DNA from: Sulfurovum sp.
Lineage (GTDB): Bacteria; Campylobacterota; Campylobacteria; Campylobacterales; Sulfurovaceae
DNA length: 64,000 bases
Reading direction: 5' to 3'
Assembly (NCBI RefSeq): GCF_015493435.1
Contig: NZ_WGDD01000002.1
Coordinates: 1 to 64,000 of the forward strand
The notes under the pieces are model-generated. The model did not search any database and was not told the origin of the DNA. It worked only from the letters and a program-made list of their open reading frames with translations. This document shows positions 33,278-42,395 of the stretch, piece after piece. Position numbers and translations under genes: made by a program. Within the stretch, counting starts at the first letter, position 1; every line of letters begins with the position of its first letter.

Positions 33278-34609
33278 TTATTGGTTGAATACTCTGTCAA
33301 AGATCCTGTCAACGTTTTTGGTGTAATAGTCATAGTTGAAACACTCTCTGATCTGTTCCTCGCTGAGCGACTTTCTCAACTCATCGTCCGCAAGCAGATA
33401 CTGAAGATAGAGGGACTCCCCTTTTTCATTGACAGTCGGTTTGCCCTGCTGGATCTCTTCCCATACTTTCATCGCGTTGCGCTGAACGATCCGGTAGGCA
33501 TCTTCACGGCTTACACCGGCTTTAGGCAGTTCGAGCAGTACACGCTGGGAGAAAACAAGCCCCCCTGTAAGGTTTAGATTTCTCATCATATTTTCAGGCA
33601 TCACATTCATGTTGGCAATAACTCCGTTCATACGGTGAAGCATGAAATCTGATGTAATGAACGAATCAGGCAACCAGAAACGCTCTGTGGACGAATGGGA
33701 AATATCTCTTTCATGCCAGAGTGCGACATTTTCCATCGCAGGGGTAACATAAGCTCTGATGATACGTGCAAGTCCGGTGATATTCTCTGTGAGGATCGGG
33801 TTTCTTTTGTGCGGCATGGCAGAAGAGCCTTTCTGTCCTTTGGCAAAGAACTCTTCTACTTCATAAACTTCTGTACGCTGCCAGTGTCGTACCTGTACCG
33901 CGAACTTTTCTATGGAAGACGCAAGCAGTGCCAGGGCAGAGGCCAGTCTTGCATAACGGTCTCTCTGGATCACCTGGTTGGAAACCGGCGCCGGCTTGAG
34001 CCCAAGCTCTTCCATAGCATACTCTTCAAGCTCAAGAGGTGCATGTGCGAAGTTCCCCATAGCGCCGGAGATCTGCCCCACGCTGATCACGTCCATGGTC
34101 TGTTCAAGATTTTCAAGATGCCGTCTCATTTCATCATACCAGACAGCGAGCACAAGACCGAGCGTAATGGGCTCTCCGTGGATACCGTGGCTTCTTCCTA
34201 CCATCAGTGTCATTTTGTGTTCTATCGCCCGCTTCTTGATGGATTCCATTATCATCCTAACATCTTCTATGATAATGTTGAGAGAACGTACCATTTGCAG
34301 TGCTACCGCCGTATCAACCGTGTCGGAAGAAGTCATTCCGTAGTGGAACCATCTGCTTTCTTCTCCCAGTGTTTCAGAGACTGATGTTGTAAAGGCGATC
34401 AGGTCATGTCTTGTAACCGCTTCTATCTCATCGATACGCTCTACCGAGAACCCTGCATTGTCCACGATCTTTTTTGCATCGTCATCGGGGATCAGTCCTA
34501 TTTTGTTCCAGGCTTTGACGACGGCAAGCTCCACATCCAGCCATGCCTGATACTTAGCCTGCATTGTCCAATTGTCTGCCATCTCTTTACGCGAATATCT
34601 TTCTACCAT
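33278..34609 (-). CDS. purB: Adenylosuccinate lyase
   Basis: A 443-aa enzyme that removes fumarate from SAICAR and adenylosuccinate in purine synthesis. The superfamily signature GSSAMPHKRNP (near residues 262-272) is intact, as are the catalytic His regions TSSDTVDTA (near 93-101) and GRSHGIHGEPIT (near 139-150). Length is normal. The ATG at 34609 follows AAAGGTATG, a weak ribosome site. It is upstream of nrdA in the same orientation, with a structured spacer between. Confidence 0.96.
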   Translation of the reverse strand: MVERYSRKEMADNWTMQAKYQAWLDVELAVVKAWNKIGLIPDDDAKKIVDNAGFSVERIDEIEAVTRHDLIAFTTSVSETLGEESRWFHYGMTSSDTVDTAVALQMVRSLNIIIEDVRMIMESIKKRAIEHKMTLMVGRSHGIHGEPITLGLVLAVWYDEMRRHLENLEQTMDVISVGQISGAMGNFAHAPLELEEYAMEELGLKPAPVSNQVIQRDRYARLASALALLASSIEKFAVQVRHWQRTEVYEVEEFFAKGQKGSSAMPHKRNPILTENITGLARIIRAYVTPAMENVALWHERDISHSSTERFWLPDSFITSDFMLHRMNGVIANMNVMPENMMRNLNLTGGLVFSQRVLLELPKAGVSREDAYRIVQRNAMKVWEEIQQGKPTVNEKGESLYLQYLLADDELRKSLSEEQIRECFNYDYYTKNVDRIFDRVFNQ

Positions 34610-34702
34610 ACCATACCTTTGTAACTGAAAAATTTTGGTATTATTCTACCAAAATAGCTGTTAATCGGTAATGAAAAAACGGTCAGCCATAGAGGAGCAT
34701 TC

Positions 34703-35692
34703 TTGCCTTTTGTCAAAGAAAAATTCACTGTTTCGGAAAAGATACCCGCGTTTCTTTTCATTATGCGTACCTTCGGGTTTACCCAGGCACAGGCACAGCG
34801 TCTTGTCGGTAAAGGACGCCTGCTTATCGCGGGCGTATCCATTTACAACTCAGGAACAAAACTCGAACCTGGAGAAGTAGAAATCGTCTATTTCAAGGCA
34901 GCTTCACGGGGAGAGAAACCGCTCTTTGCCAACAAGGACTTTATGGTTTTTGAAAAGCCCTCCGGTGTGCTTGTCCACCCGAACACTATGTCTACCCCCT
35001 ATTCCATGCTTGACGAAATACGCCACATCGGCGGGGACAATGCCAATGCGGTTCACCGCATCGATATGGAAACTTCAGGTCTGCTGCTTGCAAGCAAACA
35101 CAAGCAATCGGAGCACTATCTCAAAAACGCATTTGAAATTAAAAAGATCAGAAAAAGCTACCTTGCCTGGGCAGACGGGGAACTCACAGCACCTTTCTCT
35201 GTGGCACTGCCCGTTAAAACAAACCATGACTACTCCGAATGCAAACACAAAGTCTTTCTTCATGAAGACGGCAAATATGCCCATACGGACTTCATACCGA
35301 TCCACTACGATAAAACACTTGATACCACACTGGTGGCCTGTTATCCTTTGACAGGACGTACCCATCAGATACGGGTCCATTTGTTTCACGTGAAACATCC
35401 TATTTTAGGAGACCCGCTTTACGGTACGACCTTTGAAACAGCCAATGCTTATCTCGAAGACACATTGACACAGGAAGAGCGGTTTGTACATACCGGGGCA
35501 CAAAGGCTTATGCTTCATGCACAGACACTGACTTTTCCCTATGGAGCAAAATATCAGATAGAAAGCAAAGTGAATTTTGGGGAGATGAAAGCGTTGATAT
35601 GTCCGCAGGCGGAACGTCTGTTCAATACCGGCAATATACAGAAACAGCCTCCAGGGGCTGCCCAAATATTACCGCATGAGATGGATCACTGA
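34703..35692 (+). CDS. RluA/RluD-family 23S rRNA pseudouridine synthase
   Basis: A 329-aa pseudouridine synthase with an N-terminal S4-like RNA-binding part (TQAQAQRLVGKGRLLIAGVS, near residues 32-51) and a catalytic domain with the active-site Asp in VHRIDMETSGLLLASKH (near 118-134) and GRTHQIRVHLFHVKHPILGD (near 219-238). The start is TTG at 34703, chosen for GAGGAG placed 6 nt ahead. A perfect parS site (35382-35397) is written into the codons for FHVKH. Which uridine is modified cannot be determined. The C-terminal tail is longer than usual. Confidence 0.9.
   Translation: MPFVKEKFTVSEKIPAFLFIMRTFGFTQAQAQRLVGKGRLLIAGVSIYNSGTKLEPGEVEIVYFKAASRGEKPLFANKDFMVFEKPSGVLVHPNTMSTPYSMLDEIRHIGGDNANAVHRIDMETSGLLLASKHKQSEHYLKNAFEIKKIRKSYLAWADGELTAPFSVALPVKTNHDYSECKHKVFLHEDGKYAHTDFIPIHYDKTLDTTLVACYPLTGRTHQIRVHLFHVKHPILGDPLYGTTFETANAYLEDTLTQEERFVHTGAQRLMLHAQTLTFPYGAKYQIESKVNFGEMKALICPQAERLFNTGNIQKQPPGAAQILPHEMDH
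35382..35397. promoter_or_regulatory. parS: parS site 1 (within the RluA-family gene)
   Basis: TGTTTCACGTGAAACA is the perfect 16-bp parS palindrome bound by chromosomal ParB/Spo0J. It lies inside the coding sequence, where it spells part of LFHVKH. Two further perfect copies lie within 2 kb. The consensus is established knowledge; binding here is inferred from the exact match. Confidence 0.93.
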
Positions 35693-35721
35693 GTCTATTG
35701 TTTTACACACTTCTCATTGTG

Positions 35722-35737
35722 TGTTTCACGTGAAACA
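35722..35737. promoter_or_regulatory. parS: parS site 2 (intergenic)
   Basis: A second perfect TGTTTCACGTGAAACA, in the gap between the RluA-family gene and the small membrane protein gene that follows rlmN. It is 340 bp from site 1. The exact match to the ParB-binding consensus makes a chance occurrence very unlikely. Confidence 0.93.
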
Positions 35738-35744
35738 ATTTCTG

Positions 35745-35837
35745 CTATTCCCGGTTGGCTTCATAAATAAACCAGCCGCCGCCGACACCCACAACCAAAA
35801 CAATAAAAACCACCAAACCTATTTGTACATCAGGCAT
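35745..35837 (-). CDS. Small 30-aa single-pass membrane protein after rlmN
   Basis: The ATG at 35837 directly follows the rlmN stop (TAGATG), with GGAGAAAT inside the last rlmN codons as its ribosome site. The peptide begins MPDVQIGLVVFIVLVVGVGG, continues GWFIYEANRE and stops. It is one hydrophobic helix with a short charged tail that would face the cytoplasm or periplasm. The strong ribosome site, exact junction and clear membrane segment support a real gene. No function is known. It could act on a membrane partner or be a small regulator. Confidence 0.7.
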   Translation of the reverse strand: MPDVQIGLVVFIVLVVGVGGGWFIYEANRE

Positions 35838-36908
35838 CTATATTTCTCCTTCAAGTTCTTGTTCCCGCAATTGTCCGCAGGCTGCCGAAATGTCAAGTCC
35901 TTTGGATTCACGGATGGTGCAATGTAGTCCTCTTTTGGTTAAATACTCCTGAAATGCTTTCATGTCGTCTTCTGTCGGACGTTTAAATTCCGTACCTCCG
36001 TACGGATTGAAATAGATCAGGTTGACTTTCGCTTTGATACCATCCAGCAAAGACAGCAGTTTCTTTGCTGCCGAAATATCGTCATTGACATCCTTGATGA
36101 CAAGGTACTCGAACATCACCCGCTTCCTGTCGTTGACAGGGAAGTTTTTGACCGCGGTGATAATCGACTCTATATTGTATGCTTTGTTAATAGGCATGAG
36201 CTGTTGTCGCAGTTCATCATCAACAGCATGCAGTGAAATGGCAAGGTTGACCCCCAGTTCCATTTTTCCCAGCTTTTCTATTTTCGAACTTAAGCCGGAA
36301 GTGGAAATGGTCTGCCGGTGCGGAGCGATGGCCATACCTTCTTCTTCCGCAAATATTTTGACAGACCTGGCAACAGCTTCAAGGTTGTCAAGCGGCTCGC
36401 CCATACCCATGAAAACAATGTTGACACGCCGGTTGGCGGCAATATCATTATCTTTTTTGATCATGCGCAGCTGTTCGACGATCTCTCCTGCCGTCAGATT
36501 TCGCATAAACCCGCCCTTTGCGGTCAAACAGAAGGCGCACCCTACCTTGCACCCTACCTGGGAGGAGATACACACTGTATAGCGCTCCTGGTGCTTTACA
36601 GAGCCATCTTCATGATACTCTCTGTTCCTCATCAACAACAGAACAGCTTCAACGGTATGTCCGTCATGCAGCTCGAAGAGGTATTTGCGGCTTCCGTCCA
36701 TGCTGTCCTGAACCGTGACCGTTTTGAGCGGTGCAAGTGTATAGGCCGCATCAAGCTCTTCCCGCATTGCTTTGGGGAGGTTCTTCATCTCTTCAAAAGA
36801 AACAGCATATTTGTGGTAGATCCAGTCATAGATCTGTTTGGCACGAAACGCCGGTTTGATCTTTGCTGCCAATTCTTCTTTCGTAAGGTCCTGTATGATT
36901 TGTTTCAT
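35838..36908 (-). CDS. rlmN: 23S rRNA / tRNA A2503-A37 methyltransferase RlmN
   Basis: A 356-aa radical SAM enzyme that makes 2-methyladenosine in 23S rRNA and some tRNAs. The cluster motif [14 protein letters not shown] (near residues 116-129 from the chosen start) and the C-terminal catalytic Cys in [12 protein letters not shown] are present. The ATG at 36908 ([16 protein letters not shown]) is preferred because the 25 residues encoded upstream look non-homologous and lack a ribosome site. The GGAGAAAT at its 3' end serves the small membrane protein gene that abuts it. Confidence 0.95.
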   Translation of the reverse strand: MKQIIQDLTKEELAAKIKPAFRAKQIYDWIYHKYAVSFEEMKNLPKAMREELDAAYTLAPLKTVTVQDSMDGSRKYLFELHDGHTVEAVLLLMRNREYHEDGSVKHQERYTVCISSQVGCKVGCAFCLTAKGGFMRNLTAGEIVEQLRMIKKDNDIAANRRVNIVFMGMGEPLDNLEAVARSVKIFAEEEGMAIAPHRQTISTSGLSSKIEKLGKMELGVNLAISLHAVDDELRQQLMPINKAYNIESIITAVKNFPVNDRKRVMFEYLVIKDVNDDISAAKKLLSLLDGIKAKVNLIYFNPYGGTEFKRPTEDDMKAFQEYLTKRGLHCTIRESKGLDISAACGQLREQELEGEI

Positions 36909-36957
36909 TATCGTTTCTTTTCTTATATATTTGGTCCGGGCTTGTCTATCCGGGTTG

Positions 36958-36984
36958 AATGGGTACCCACAAAGAGTACCCATT
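36958..36984. terminator. Hairpin between the nucleosidase and rlmN
   Basis: AATGGGTA (36958-36965) pairs perfectly with TACCCATT (36977-36984) across 11 nt. It lies between the nucleosidase stop and the rlmN start. It is a plausible terminator or attenuator, although the minus-strand T-run is poor. Confidence 0.4.
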
Positions 36985-37045
36985 GTTTTGTTGCCGTAAG
37001 GAATAGGTGCTGCGGTACACAGGGAAAATGTCTGTGCTTCTTTTT

Positions 37046-37576
37046 CTATTTCTTTGCCCGCTTTTTCACATAAGCATCCAGACGCTTCATCGCCTCTTTC
37101 CGGTTCTTTTCAAAATCCTCATGTGCATTTTCATCACAGTAATTCGTAACCACAAAGATTCCTCCAGCACTGATGCCGTAAAACTGTGCCACTTTCATCA
37201 CAGCAAAAAATTCCATATTCTCAAGCTGGACATTCTGTGCCGTATAATATTTTCCGATCTCCTTGTCCGTAGTAATATAGTTTGAAGAATTCACCAGTGT
37301 TTCACGTGAAACATCCTTAAGGCTCGTCACCACGTTATCGACAGGAGAATAGGAACCGCCTGTAAAAAAACTGTTTTCTATATTTGCAGCCGTTTTGGAT
37401 TCGACAATATCAAAAATCTTTTTTTCTCCATAAGAGCCGGCGGTACCCACAAACAAAATATACTCCGGCTTCTTTGCTTCACACAAGCGCGTGAGGTTGA
37501 TCGCAACCTCCATCATACCGACCCCGACGGGCATCGCAAAGTCAAACTGTTCGCTTCTTCCTGCACAAATGATCAT
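37046..37576 (-). CDS. Purine nucleoside phosphorylase / MTA-SAH nucleosidase-like protein
   Basis: A 176-aa protein of the nucleoside phosphorylase fold, shorter than typical 230-aa MTAN. Recognisable parts are [10 protein letters not shown] (near residues 40-49), [20 protein letters not shown] (near 113-132, with the NME-F substrate motif) and [17 protein letters not shown] (near 136-152). It may release a base from a nucleoside such as methylthioadenosine; the substrate is uncertain. It begins 1 nt after hisF and probably shares its transcript. A perfect parS site (37298-37313) is embedded in its codons for VSRETL. Confidence 0.8.
   Translation of the reverse strand: MIICAGRSEQFDFAMPVGVGMMEVAINLTRLCEAKKPEYILFVGTAGSYGEKKIFDIVESKTAANIENSFFTGGSYSPVDNVVTSLKDVSRETLVNSSNYITTDKEIGKYYTAQNVQLENMEFFAVMKVAQFYGISAGGIFVVTNYCDENAHEDFEKNRKEAMKRLDAYVKKRAKK
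37298..37313. promoter_or_regulatory. parS: parS site 3 (within the nucleosidase gene)
   Basis: A third perfect TGTTTCACGTGAAACA, 1.56 kb from site 2, coding for part of DVSRETL on the minus strand. The three sites together form a parS cluster of the kind that loads ParB and condensin near the chromosome origin. Confidence 0.93.
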
Positions 37577-37577
37577 G

Positions 37578-38342
37578 TTAGAGCCTTACCGGAATATGGT
37601 TTTTTTTCAAATAGTGTTTTAATTCCATAATGTCTATCTCTTTAAAATGAAAGATCGAAGCGGCGAGTGCAGCATCGGCATGCCCAAGCGTAAATGCCTC
37701 TTCAATATGTTTCATTGTCCCTGCACCGCCGCTCGCAATGACAGGAATATTGACCAGTGCGCCGATCTGTTTGTTGAGTTCATTGTCAAAGCCGGCTTTG
37801 GTTCCGTCTGCATCCATAGAGGTGACCAGCAGTTCGCCCGCACCCCGGTCATAAGCTTCTTTGGCCCATTCAAGGGCATCGATGCCGGTATCGTTCCTGC
37901 CGCCGTGGGTAAAGATATGCCACTTGTTTTCCGCCACTTGCTTTGCGTCAATCGCAACAACGATACACTGCGAACCAAAACGCTTGGCCCCCTCTTCTAT
38001 GAATGCGGGACGGTTGATGGCAGCCGAATTAATACTGACTTTGTCACATCCGACATTGAGCAGATTGTAAATATCGGGAAGTTCGCGGATCCCTCCGCCG
38101 ACAGTCAGGGGAATGAAGACTTCCTGTGCTACTTTCTTTACGACATCGACAATGGTGTCCCGTCCTTCATGGCTCGCACCTATGTCCAGAAAAGTGATCT
38201 CGTCAGCCCCCTCTTCATTGTAGCGTTTAGCCACCTCCACAGGATCTCCTGCATCACGCAGCCCTACAAAATTGACCCCTTTTACCACCCTGCCTTCATT
38301 GACATCCAGACAAGGTATTATCCGTTTCGCAAAATAATCCAT
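37578..38342 (-). CDS. hisF: Imidazole glycerol phosphate synthase, cyclase subunit HisF
   Basis: A 254-aa TIM-barrel enzyme that, with HisH, makes imidazole glycerol phosphate and AICAR in histidine synthesis. The N-terminal catalytic Asp is in [20 protein letters not shown] (near residues 7-26, Asp13), and the second is in [12 protein letters not shown] (near 175-186). Phosphate-binding VGGGIREL and ASGGAGTM are intact. It is not beside other his genes, as is usual in this phylum. It is followed after 1 nt by the nucleosidase gene and diverges from ksgA. Confidence 0.96.
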   Translation of the reverse strand: MDYFAKRIIPCLDVNEGRVVKGVNFVGLRDAGDPVEVAKRYNEEGADEITFLDIGASHEGRDTIVDVVKKVAQEVFIPLTVGGGIRELPDIYNLLNVGCDKVSINSAAINRPAFIEEGAKRFGSQCIVVAIDAKQVAENKWHIFTHGGRNDTGIDALEWAKEAYDRGAGELLVTSMDADGTKAGFDNELNKQIGALVNIPVIASGGAGTMKHIEEAFTLGHADAALAASIFHFKEIDIMELKHYLKKNHIPVRL

Positions 38343-38434
38343 TTATTACCCATATTCGTGTATTTTTATGGTAAGATTATACAAAAATTATCCCAAATAG
38401 GGGATTAGCATCAGGTATAAAGGTAGATTATAGT

Positions 38435-39292
38435 ATGATTATTGAGAATTTAGCCGAATTTGCAAGTAAGAAATTTGGCCAGAATTTTCTGAAATCAGAT
38501 TATTATCTTCAGAAAATCATCCAAGCGATGCCCAACGACGGCCTCAGGGTCGCGGAGATTGGGCCTGGCTTAGGTGATTTAACCAAAGAACTTGTAAAAG
38601 TTCGAAATGTCACAGCATTTGAGGTTGATAAAAGATTATGCGAGCATCTGAACAGTGAATTTGAAACGCCCATCCGTCAAGGGCGCCTTGAACTGAACTG
38701 CGGAGATGTGCTTGAGCGTTGGGAGTCGGGAAGCCTGCTGGATGAGCCTTATCATCTCGTAGCCAACCTGCCCTATTATATCGCGACCAATATCATCTTA
38801 AAAGCATTTAAAGATGAACACTGCCGGTCTGTACTGGTCATGGTTCAAAAAGAGGTTGCCGTGAAATTTGCGGCGGCTGCAGGACAGAAGGCGTTTTCCG
38901 CCCTCTCCGTTCTTGCAGCGACATCAGGGAGAGCGACACTCTGCTTCGAAGTTGAGCGCGAAGCATTCGTTCCTCCTCCCAATGTCACGTCTGCCGTGCT
39001 TTTAATAGAGAAAGATATATCCTTCGATGACGAGAAGTTCGAAGCGTTCCTGAAGATCGCTTTTGCGCAGCCGCGTAAAAAACTTTCCAAAAATCTTTTG
39101 AGTGTCTTTCCCTCCGAATTGGTAGAAGCAACTTTCGCAAAACTGGAACTTCCTTCCAATATGCGGCCTCATGAAGCTGAGACATCTATTTATCATCACT
39201 TATACAATGAACTAAAGGATAATTTAGATGGAAAACAACAAACCAAACAGCGGAAACGCTCAAAATCAAGAATCAAAAACGCAGGAAAATAA
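38435..39292 (+). CDS. rsmA: 16S rRNA dimethyladenosine transferase KsgA
   Basis: A 285-aa enzyme that dimethylates two adenines near the 3' end of 16S rRNA. The AdoMet motif is VAEIGPGLGDLTKEL (near residues 34-48), the catalytic NLPYYIATNI lies near 107-116, and FVPPPNVTSAVLLIEK is present near 176-191. It ends in a basic tail (KQQTKQRKRSKSRIKNAGK) longer than usual. That tail is read from DNA that also encodes the first 21 residues of the next gene in another frame, a 65-nt overlap. The start ATG follows a moderate site, TATAGT-flanked. Confidence 0.95.
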   Translation: MIIENLAEFASKKFGQNFLKSDYYLQKIIQAMPNDGLRVAEIGPGLGDLTKELVKVRNVTAFEVDKRLCEHLNSEFETPIRQGRLELNCGDVLERWESGSLLDEPYHLVANLPYYIATNIILKAFKDEHCRSVLVMVQKEVAVKFAAAAGQKAFSALSVLAATSGRATLCFEVEREAFVPPPNVTSAVLLIEKDISFDDEKFEAFLKIAFAQPRKKLSKNLLSVFPSELVEATFAKLELPSNMRPHEAETSIYHHLYNELKDNLDGKQQTKQRKRSKSRIKNAGK

Positions 39293-41330
39293 ACCACAGC
39301 GCAACAGAAGACCGAACCCCCACAGACAGAACAAGCCAAACAATGCCACTGCCCAGGGGGAGCATAAAGCAAGCGGCACTACTCCAGGCAAAAAACCCAA
39401 CCGGAAACCGAATCCTAACAGACAGGAAGGTCAGGGAAACAGCCAAAATCAGGGCCGAAAACCGAACCCGAACCAGAAAAATGCACAAAACAGCAGAAAC
39501 AGAAAGCCGAACAACAACCAAAACAGAAATAATAACAATAATCAGAACAAGAACAGGAACAAACGCAAGAATGTCACTACAGTCAATGACACCATGCGGG
39601 CTTCCATAGAAGAGAACAGACGTGTACAGGAAGCCAGAATGGCCCCATGGAAGCAACTGGACCTCAACTCCAAGGGCAAAATACGTTTTACCCCGCTTGG
39701 CGGCCTTGGCGAGATCGGCGGCAACATGGCTGTGCTTGAAACAGAAAGTACCGCTATCGTCATCGATGTGGGCATGAGTTTCCCTGATGAAACCATGCAC
39801 GGAGTAGACATACTTGTCCCCGATTTTTCCTACCTGCATACGATCAAAGACAAGATCAAAGCCATTGTGATCACACACGGACACGAAGACCACATCGGGG
39901 CGATGCCTTACCTCTTTAAAGAGTTGAAATTCCCTGTGTACGGTACACCGCTGGCACTGGCAATGATCGAGAACAAATTCAACGAACACGGGCTTAAAGC
40001 CGATGCCAAGTATTTTAACTTCATTACGAAGAGAAAACAGTATCAGATCGGCGACATGAAAATAGAGTGGATGCACAATACCCACTCCATCATCGATGCC
40101 TGTTCCCTCGCGGTTGAAACACCTGCGGGGACCATTGTCCATACGGCTGACTTCAAAGTCGACCATACCCCCGTTGACGGATATACCATGGACCTGCAGC
40201 GCTATGCCTATTATGGTGCCAAGGGTGTACTCTGCCTCTTCTCCGACTCTACCAATTCGCATAACCCCGGTTTCACCAAGAGTGAAATGGTTGTCGGGAA
40301 AACATTTGATACGCTTTTTGAACTTGCAAAAGGACGCGTCATCATGTCTACCTTCTCCTCCAACGTGCACCGTATCTACCAGGCGATGGAACGCGGTGTC
40401 AAACATGGCAGAAAGGTTTGTGTCATAGGACGTTCCATGGAACGGAATGTCGAAACGAACAGAGCACTGGGCTATGTCGATATTGATGACAGCGATTTTA
40501 TCGAAGTACATGAAGTACCCAAATATGCCGACAATGAAATACTCATCGTCACTACCGGTTCACAGGGTGAGACCATGGCAGCACTGAACCGTATGGCAAC
40601 CGATGAACACAGACATATCAAACTCAAGCCGTCTGATACGGTCATCATTTCCGCTTCTGCGATCCCGGGGAATGAAGCGTCTGTATCGAAGCTGATGAAC
40701 CTGCTCATTAAAGCCGGTGTCACAGTCCGCTACAAAGAATTCACTGACATTCACGTTTCGGGCCACGCGGCACAGGAGGAACAGAAACTCATTCTCCGAC
40801 TGGTACAGCCGAAGTTCTTCCTGCCGGTACACGGCGAATACAACCACATCGCAAAACATGCACAAACCGCAGTGAGCTGCGGTGTAGACGAAAGAAATAT
40901 TCTTCTCATGAGCGATGGGGATCAGGTTGAGATCACACCAAAATATCTCAAAAAGGTCAAAACAGTCAAAACAGGCAAAACATACATCGACAACCAGAAC
41001 AATATGACCATTGAGAATGATGTAGTGCTTGACAGACAGAAACTTGCCGAAGACGGTATCATCAATATCGTGGCACAGATCTCCCAAGCAAACCAGAAAG
41101 TCGTTGGGAAACCTGTGGTCACTACCCATGGCCTTGTTCCGGACAAAGAGGACAAAAAATTTGCCAAAGAGATCGAAGGACTGCTTGAAACGATGCTGCT
41201 CCATATGAAACCTGAAGCACTTGGAGAACACCAGAATGTGGAAAACGAAATACGAAACACAGTCAGGAAGCATGTCATCCGTACCAAAAAGAGATATCCA
41301 CTTATTATTCCTACGATCTTCATCGTATAA
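39228..41330 (+). CDS. rnj: Ribonuclease J with Asn-rich N-terminal extension
   Basis: A 700-aa metallo-beta-lactamase/beta-CASP ribonuclease that processes and degrades mRNA and rRNA. Residues about 1-135 are a low-complexity Asn/Gln/Lys/Arg-rich extension, as in Helicobacter RNase J. The catalytic core follows: THGHEDHIGAMPY (near residues 218-230), TADFKVDHT, and beta-CASP SFSSNVHRI-like and ASAIPGNE parts, with the last His motif SGHAAQEEQ (near 507-515). The ATG at 39228 lies inside ksgA, and AAGGATAA precedes it. It is likely the major mRNA-decay enzyme in this organism. Confidence 0.95.
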   Translation: MENNKPNSGNAQNQESKTQENKPQRNRRPNPHRQNKPNNATAQGEHKASGTTPGKKPNRKPNPNRQEGQGNSQNQGRKPNPNQKNAQNSRNRKPNNNQNRNNNNNQNKNRNKRKNVTTVNDTMRASIEENRRVQEARMAPWKQLDLNSKGKIRFTPLGGLGEIGGNMAVLETESTAIVIDVGMSFPDETMHGVDILVPDFSYLHTIKDKIKAIVITHGHEDHIGAMPYLFKELKFPVYGTPLALAMIENKFNEHGLKADAKYFNFITKRKQYQIGDMKIEWMHNTHSIIDACSLAVETPAGTIVHTADFKVDHTPVDGYTMDLQRYAYYGAKGVLCLFSDSTNSHNPGFTKSEMVVGKTFDTLFELAKGRVIMSTFSSNVHRIYQAMERGVKHGRKVCVIGRSMERNVETNRALGYVDIDDSDFIEVHEVPKYADNEILIVTTGSQGETMAALNRMATDEHRHIKLKPSDTVIISASAIPGNEASVSKLMNLLIKAGVTVRYKEFTDIHVSGHAAQEEQKLILRLVQPKFFLPVHGEYNHIAKHAQTAVSCGVDERNILLMSDGDQVEITPKYLKKVKTVKTGKTYIDNQNNMTIENDVVLDRQKLAEDGIINIVAQISQANQKVVGKPVVTTHGLVPDKEDKKFAKEIEGLLETMLLHMKPEALGEHQNVENEIRNTVRKHVIRTKKRYPLIIPTIFIV

Positions 41331-41340
41331 TTCTTATTGT

Positions 41341-41362
41341 GTCGGGGTAAGCCTGCCCCGAC
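41341..41362. terminator. GTCGGGG hairpin after rnj
   Basis: GTCGGGG (41341-41347) and CCCCGAC (41356-41362) form a perfect 7-bp GC-rich stem with an 8-nt loop, 10 nt after the rnj stop and 46 nt before kdsD. A sister hairpin sharing TGTCGGGGTAA and CCCCGRCCT lies at 56161-56182. It is likely a terminator or an mRNA 3'-end structure, although no T-run follows. Confidence 0.55.
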
Positions 41363-41408
41363 CTGCATCTATGCTATAATTCTCTCAAATACCAATAAAG
41401 TGAAACCA

Positions 41409-42377
41409 ATGGATCTCATTCAAATCGCACAGGAAACCTTCCGGACAGAAGCAGAAGCACTGCTGGCTATGGCACAGCGTCTTGACCACCATTTTTTGGA
41501 TGCGATAGCACTGATCCATGCGACCAAAGGCAAACTCATCATTACCGGTGTAGGGAAATCCGGGCTTGTCGGTGCAAAGATGGCAGCCACTTTTGCCTCT
41601 ACCGGGACATCCAGTTTTTTTCTGCACCCTACGGAAGCCCTGCATGGCGACCTGGGCATGATAGGGAAAGAAGATACTGTGTTGGCCATCAGCAGCAGCG
41701 GAGAAAGTGAAGAACTCACCAAAATACTGCCGCACATCAAACGCTTCAACATACCGCTGATCGGACTGACCGGCCATGGGGATTCATCTCTGGCACACTA
41801 TGCAGATGTATGGCTCGATATTTCGGTAGAAAAAGAAGCCTGTCCCCTCAATGTGGCACCCACAACCTCTACCACCCTGACGATGGCCCTGGGAGATGCA
41901 CTTGCGGTAGCCTTGATGAAACAGCGGGGCTTCAAAAAAGAAGATTTCGCCTCTTTTCATCCCGGAGGCAGTTTAGGCAAAAAACTTTTCGTAAAGGTCA
42001 AAGACCTGATGCGCACAGAGTCCCTGCCTGTCATCAAGCATGACACACCGCTCAAAGAAGCCGTGGTAGCGATGAGCGAAGGAAAACTTGGCACCGTACT
42101 TATCGTAGATGAGAATGAGCGGTTTACAGCATTGCTCAGTGACGGCGACCTGAGACGGGCATTGATGCAGAAAGACTTCAGTATGGACCGGCCGGCCCTG
42201 GTATATGCCACACAGCATCCCAAAAGCTACAGCAACACCGAACTCCTTGCAAGCGAAGCACTGGAGATCATAGAAAATGAACGCATACAGCTTCTTCCCA
42301 TTACCGATAAAGAGGGGAAGATCATAGGTACCCTGCACATACATGACCTTGTCAATGCAGGCATCAAAAGCAGATAA
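41409..42377 (+). CDS. kdsD: D-arabinose 5-phosphate isomerase, KdsD/KpsF/GutQ family
   Basis: A 322-aa enzyme converting ribulose 5-phosphate to arabinose 5-phosphate, the first step to the Kdo of lipopolysaccharide. A SIS domain (GKLIITGVGKSGLVGAKMA, near residues 43-61, and AISSSGESEEL, near 96-106) is followed by two CBS domains (near 205-320). The start at 41409 (MDLIQIAQETFRTEAEALL) fits the family. A longer frame from a TTG at 41337 runs through a terminator-like hairpin and is rejected. rnj lies upstream and rluB 18 nt downstream. Confidence 0.93.
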   Translation: MDLIQIAQETFRTEAEALLAMAQRLDHHFLDAIALIHATKGKLIITGVGKSGLVGAKMAATFASTGTSSFFLHPTEALHGDLGMIGKEDTVLAISSSGESEELTKILPHIKRFNIPLIGLTGHGDSSLAHYADVWLDISVEKEACPLNVAPTTSTTLTMALGDALAVALMKQRGFKKEDFASFHPGGSLGKKLFVKVKDLMRTESLPVIKHDTPLKEAVVAMSEGKLGTVLIVDENERFTALLSDGDLRRALMQKDFSMDRPALVYATQHPKSYSNTELLASEALEIIENERIQLLPITDKEGKIIGTLHIHDLVNAGIKSR

Positions 42378-42395
42378 AAAACAGGATCAAACACC

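Noticed and set aside
33121-33333. A 70-codon minus-strand frame over the element between purB and nrdA
   Set aside because: It overlaps the purB end, has no convincing ribosome site, and its open length is explained by the GC-rich folded DNA.
39273-40511. A 412-codon frame antisense to rnj
   Set aside because: Long but wholly within a well-supported gene on the other strand, with no ribosome site and no recognisable domains.
41337-41408. TTG start extending kdsD by 24 residues
   Set aside because: The extension translates a GC-rich hairpin and has no ribosome site; the ATG at 41409 fits the family.
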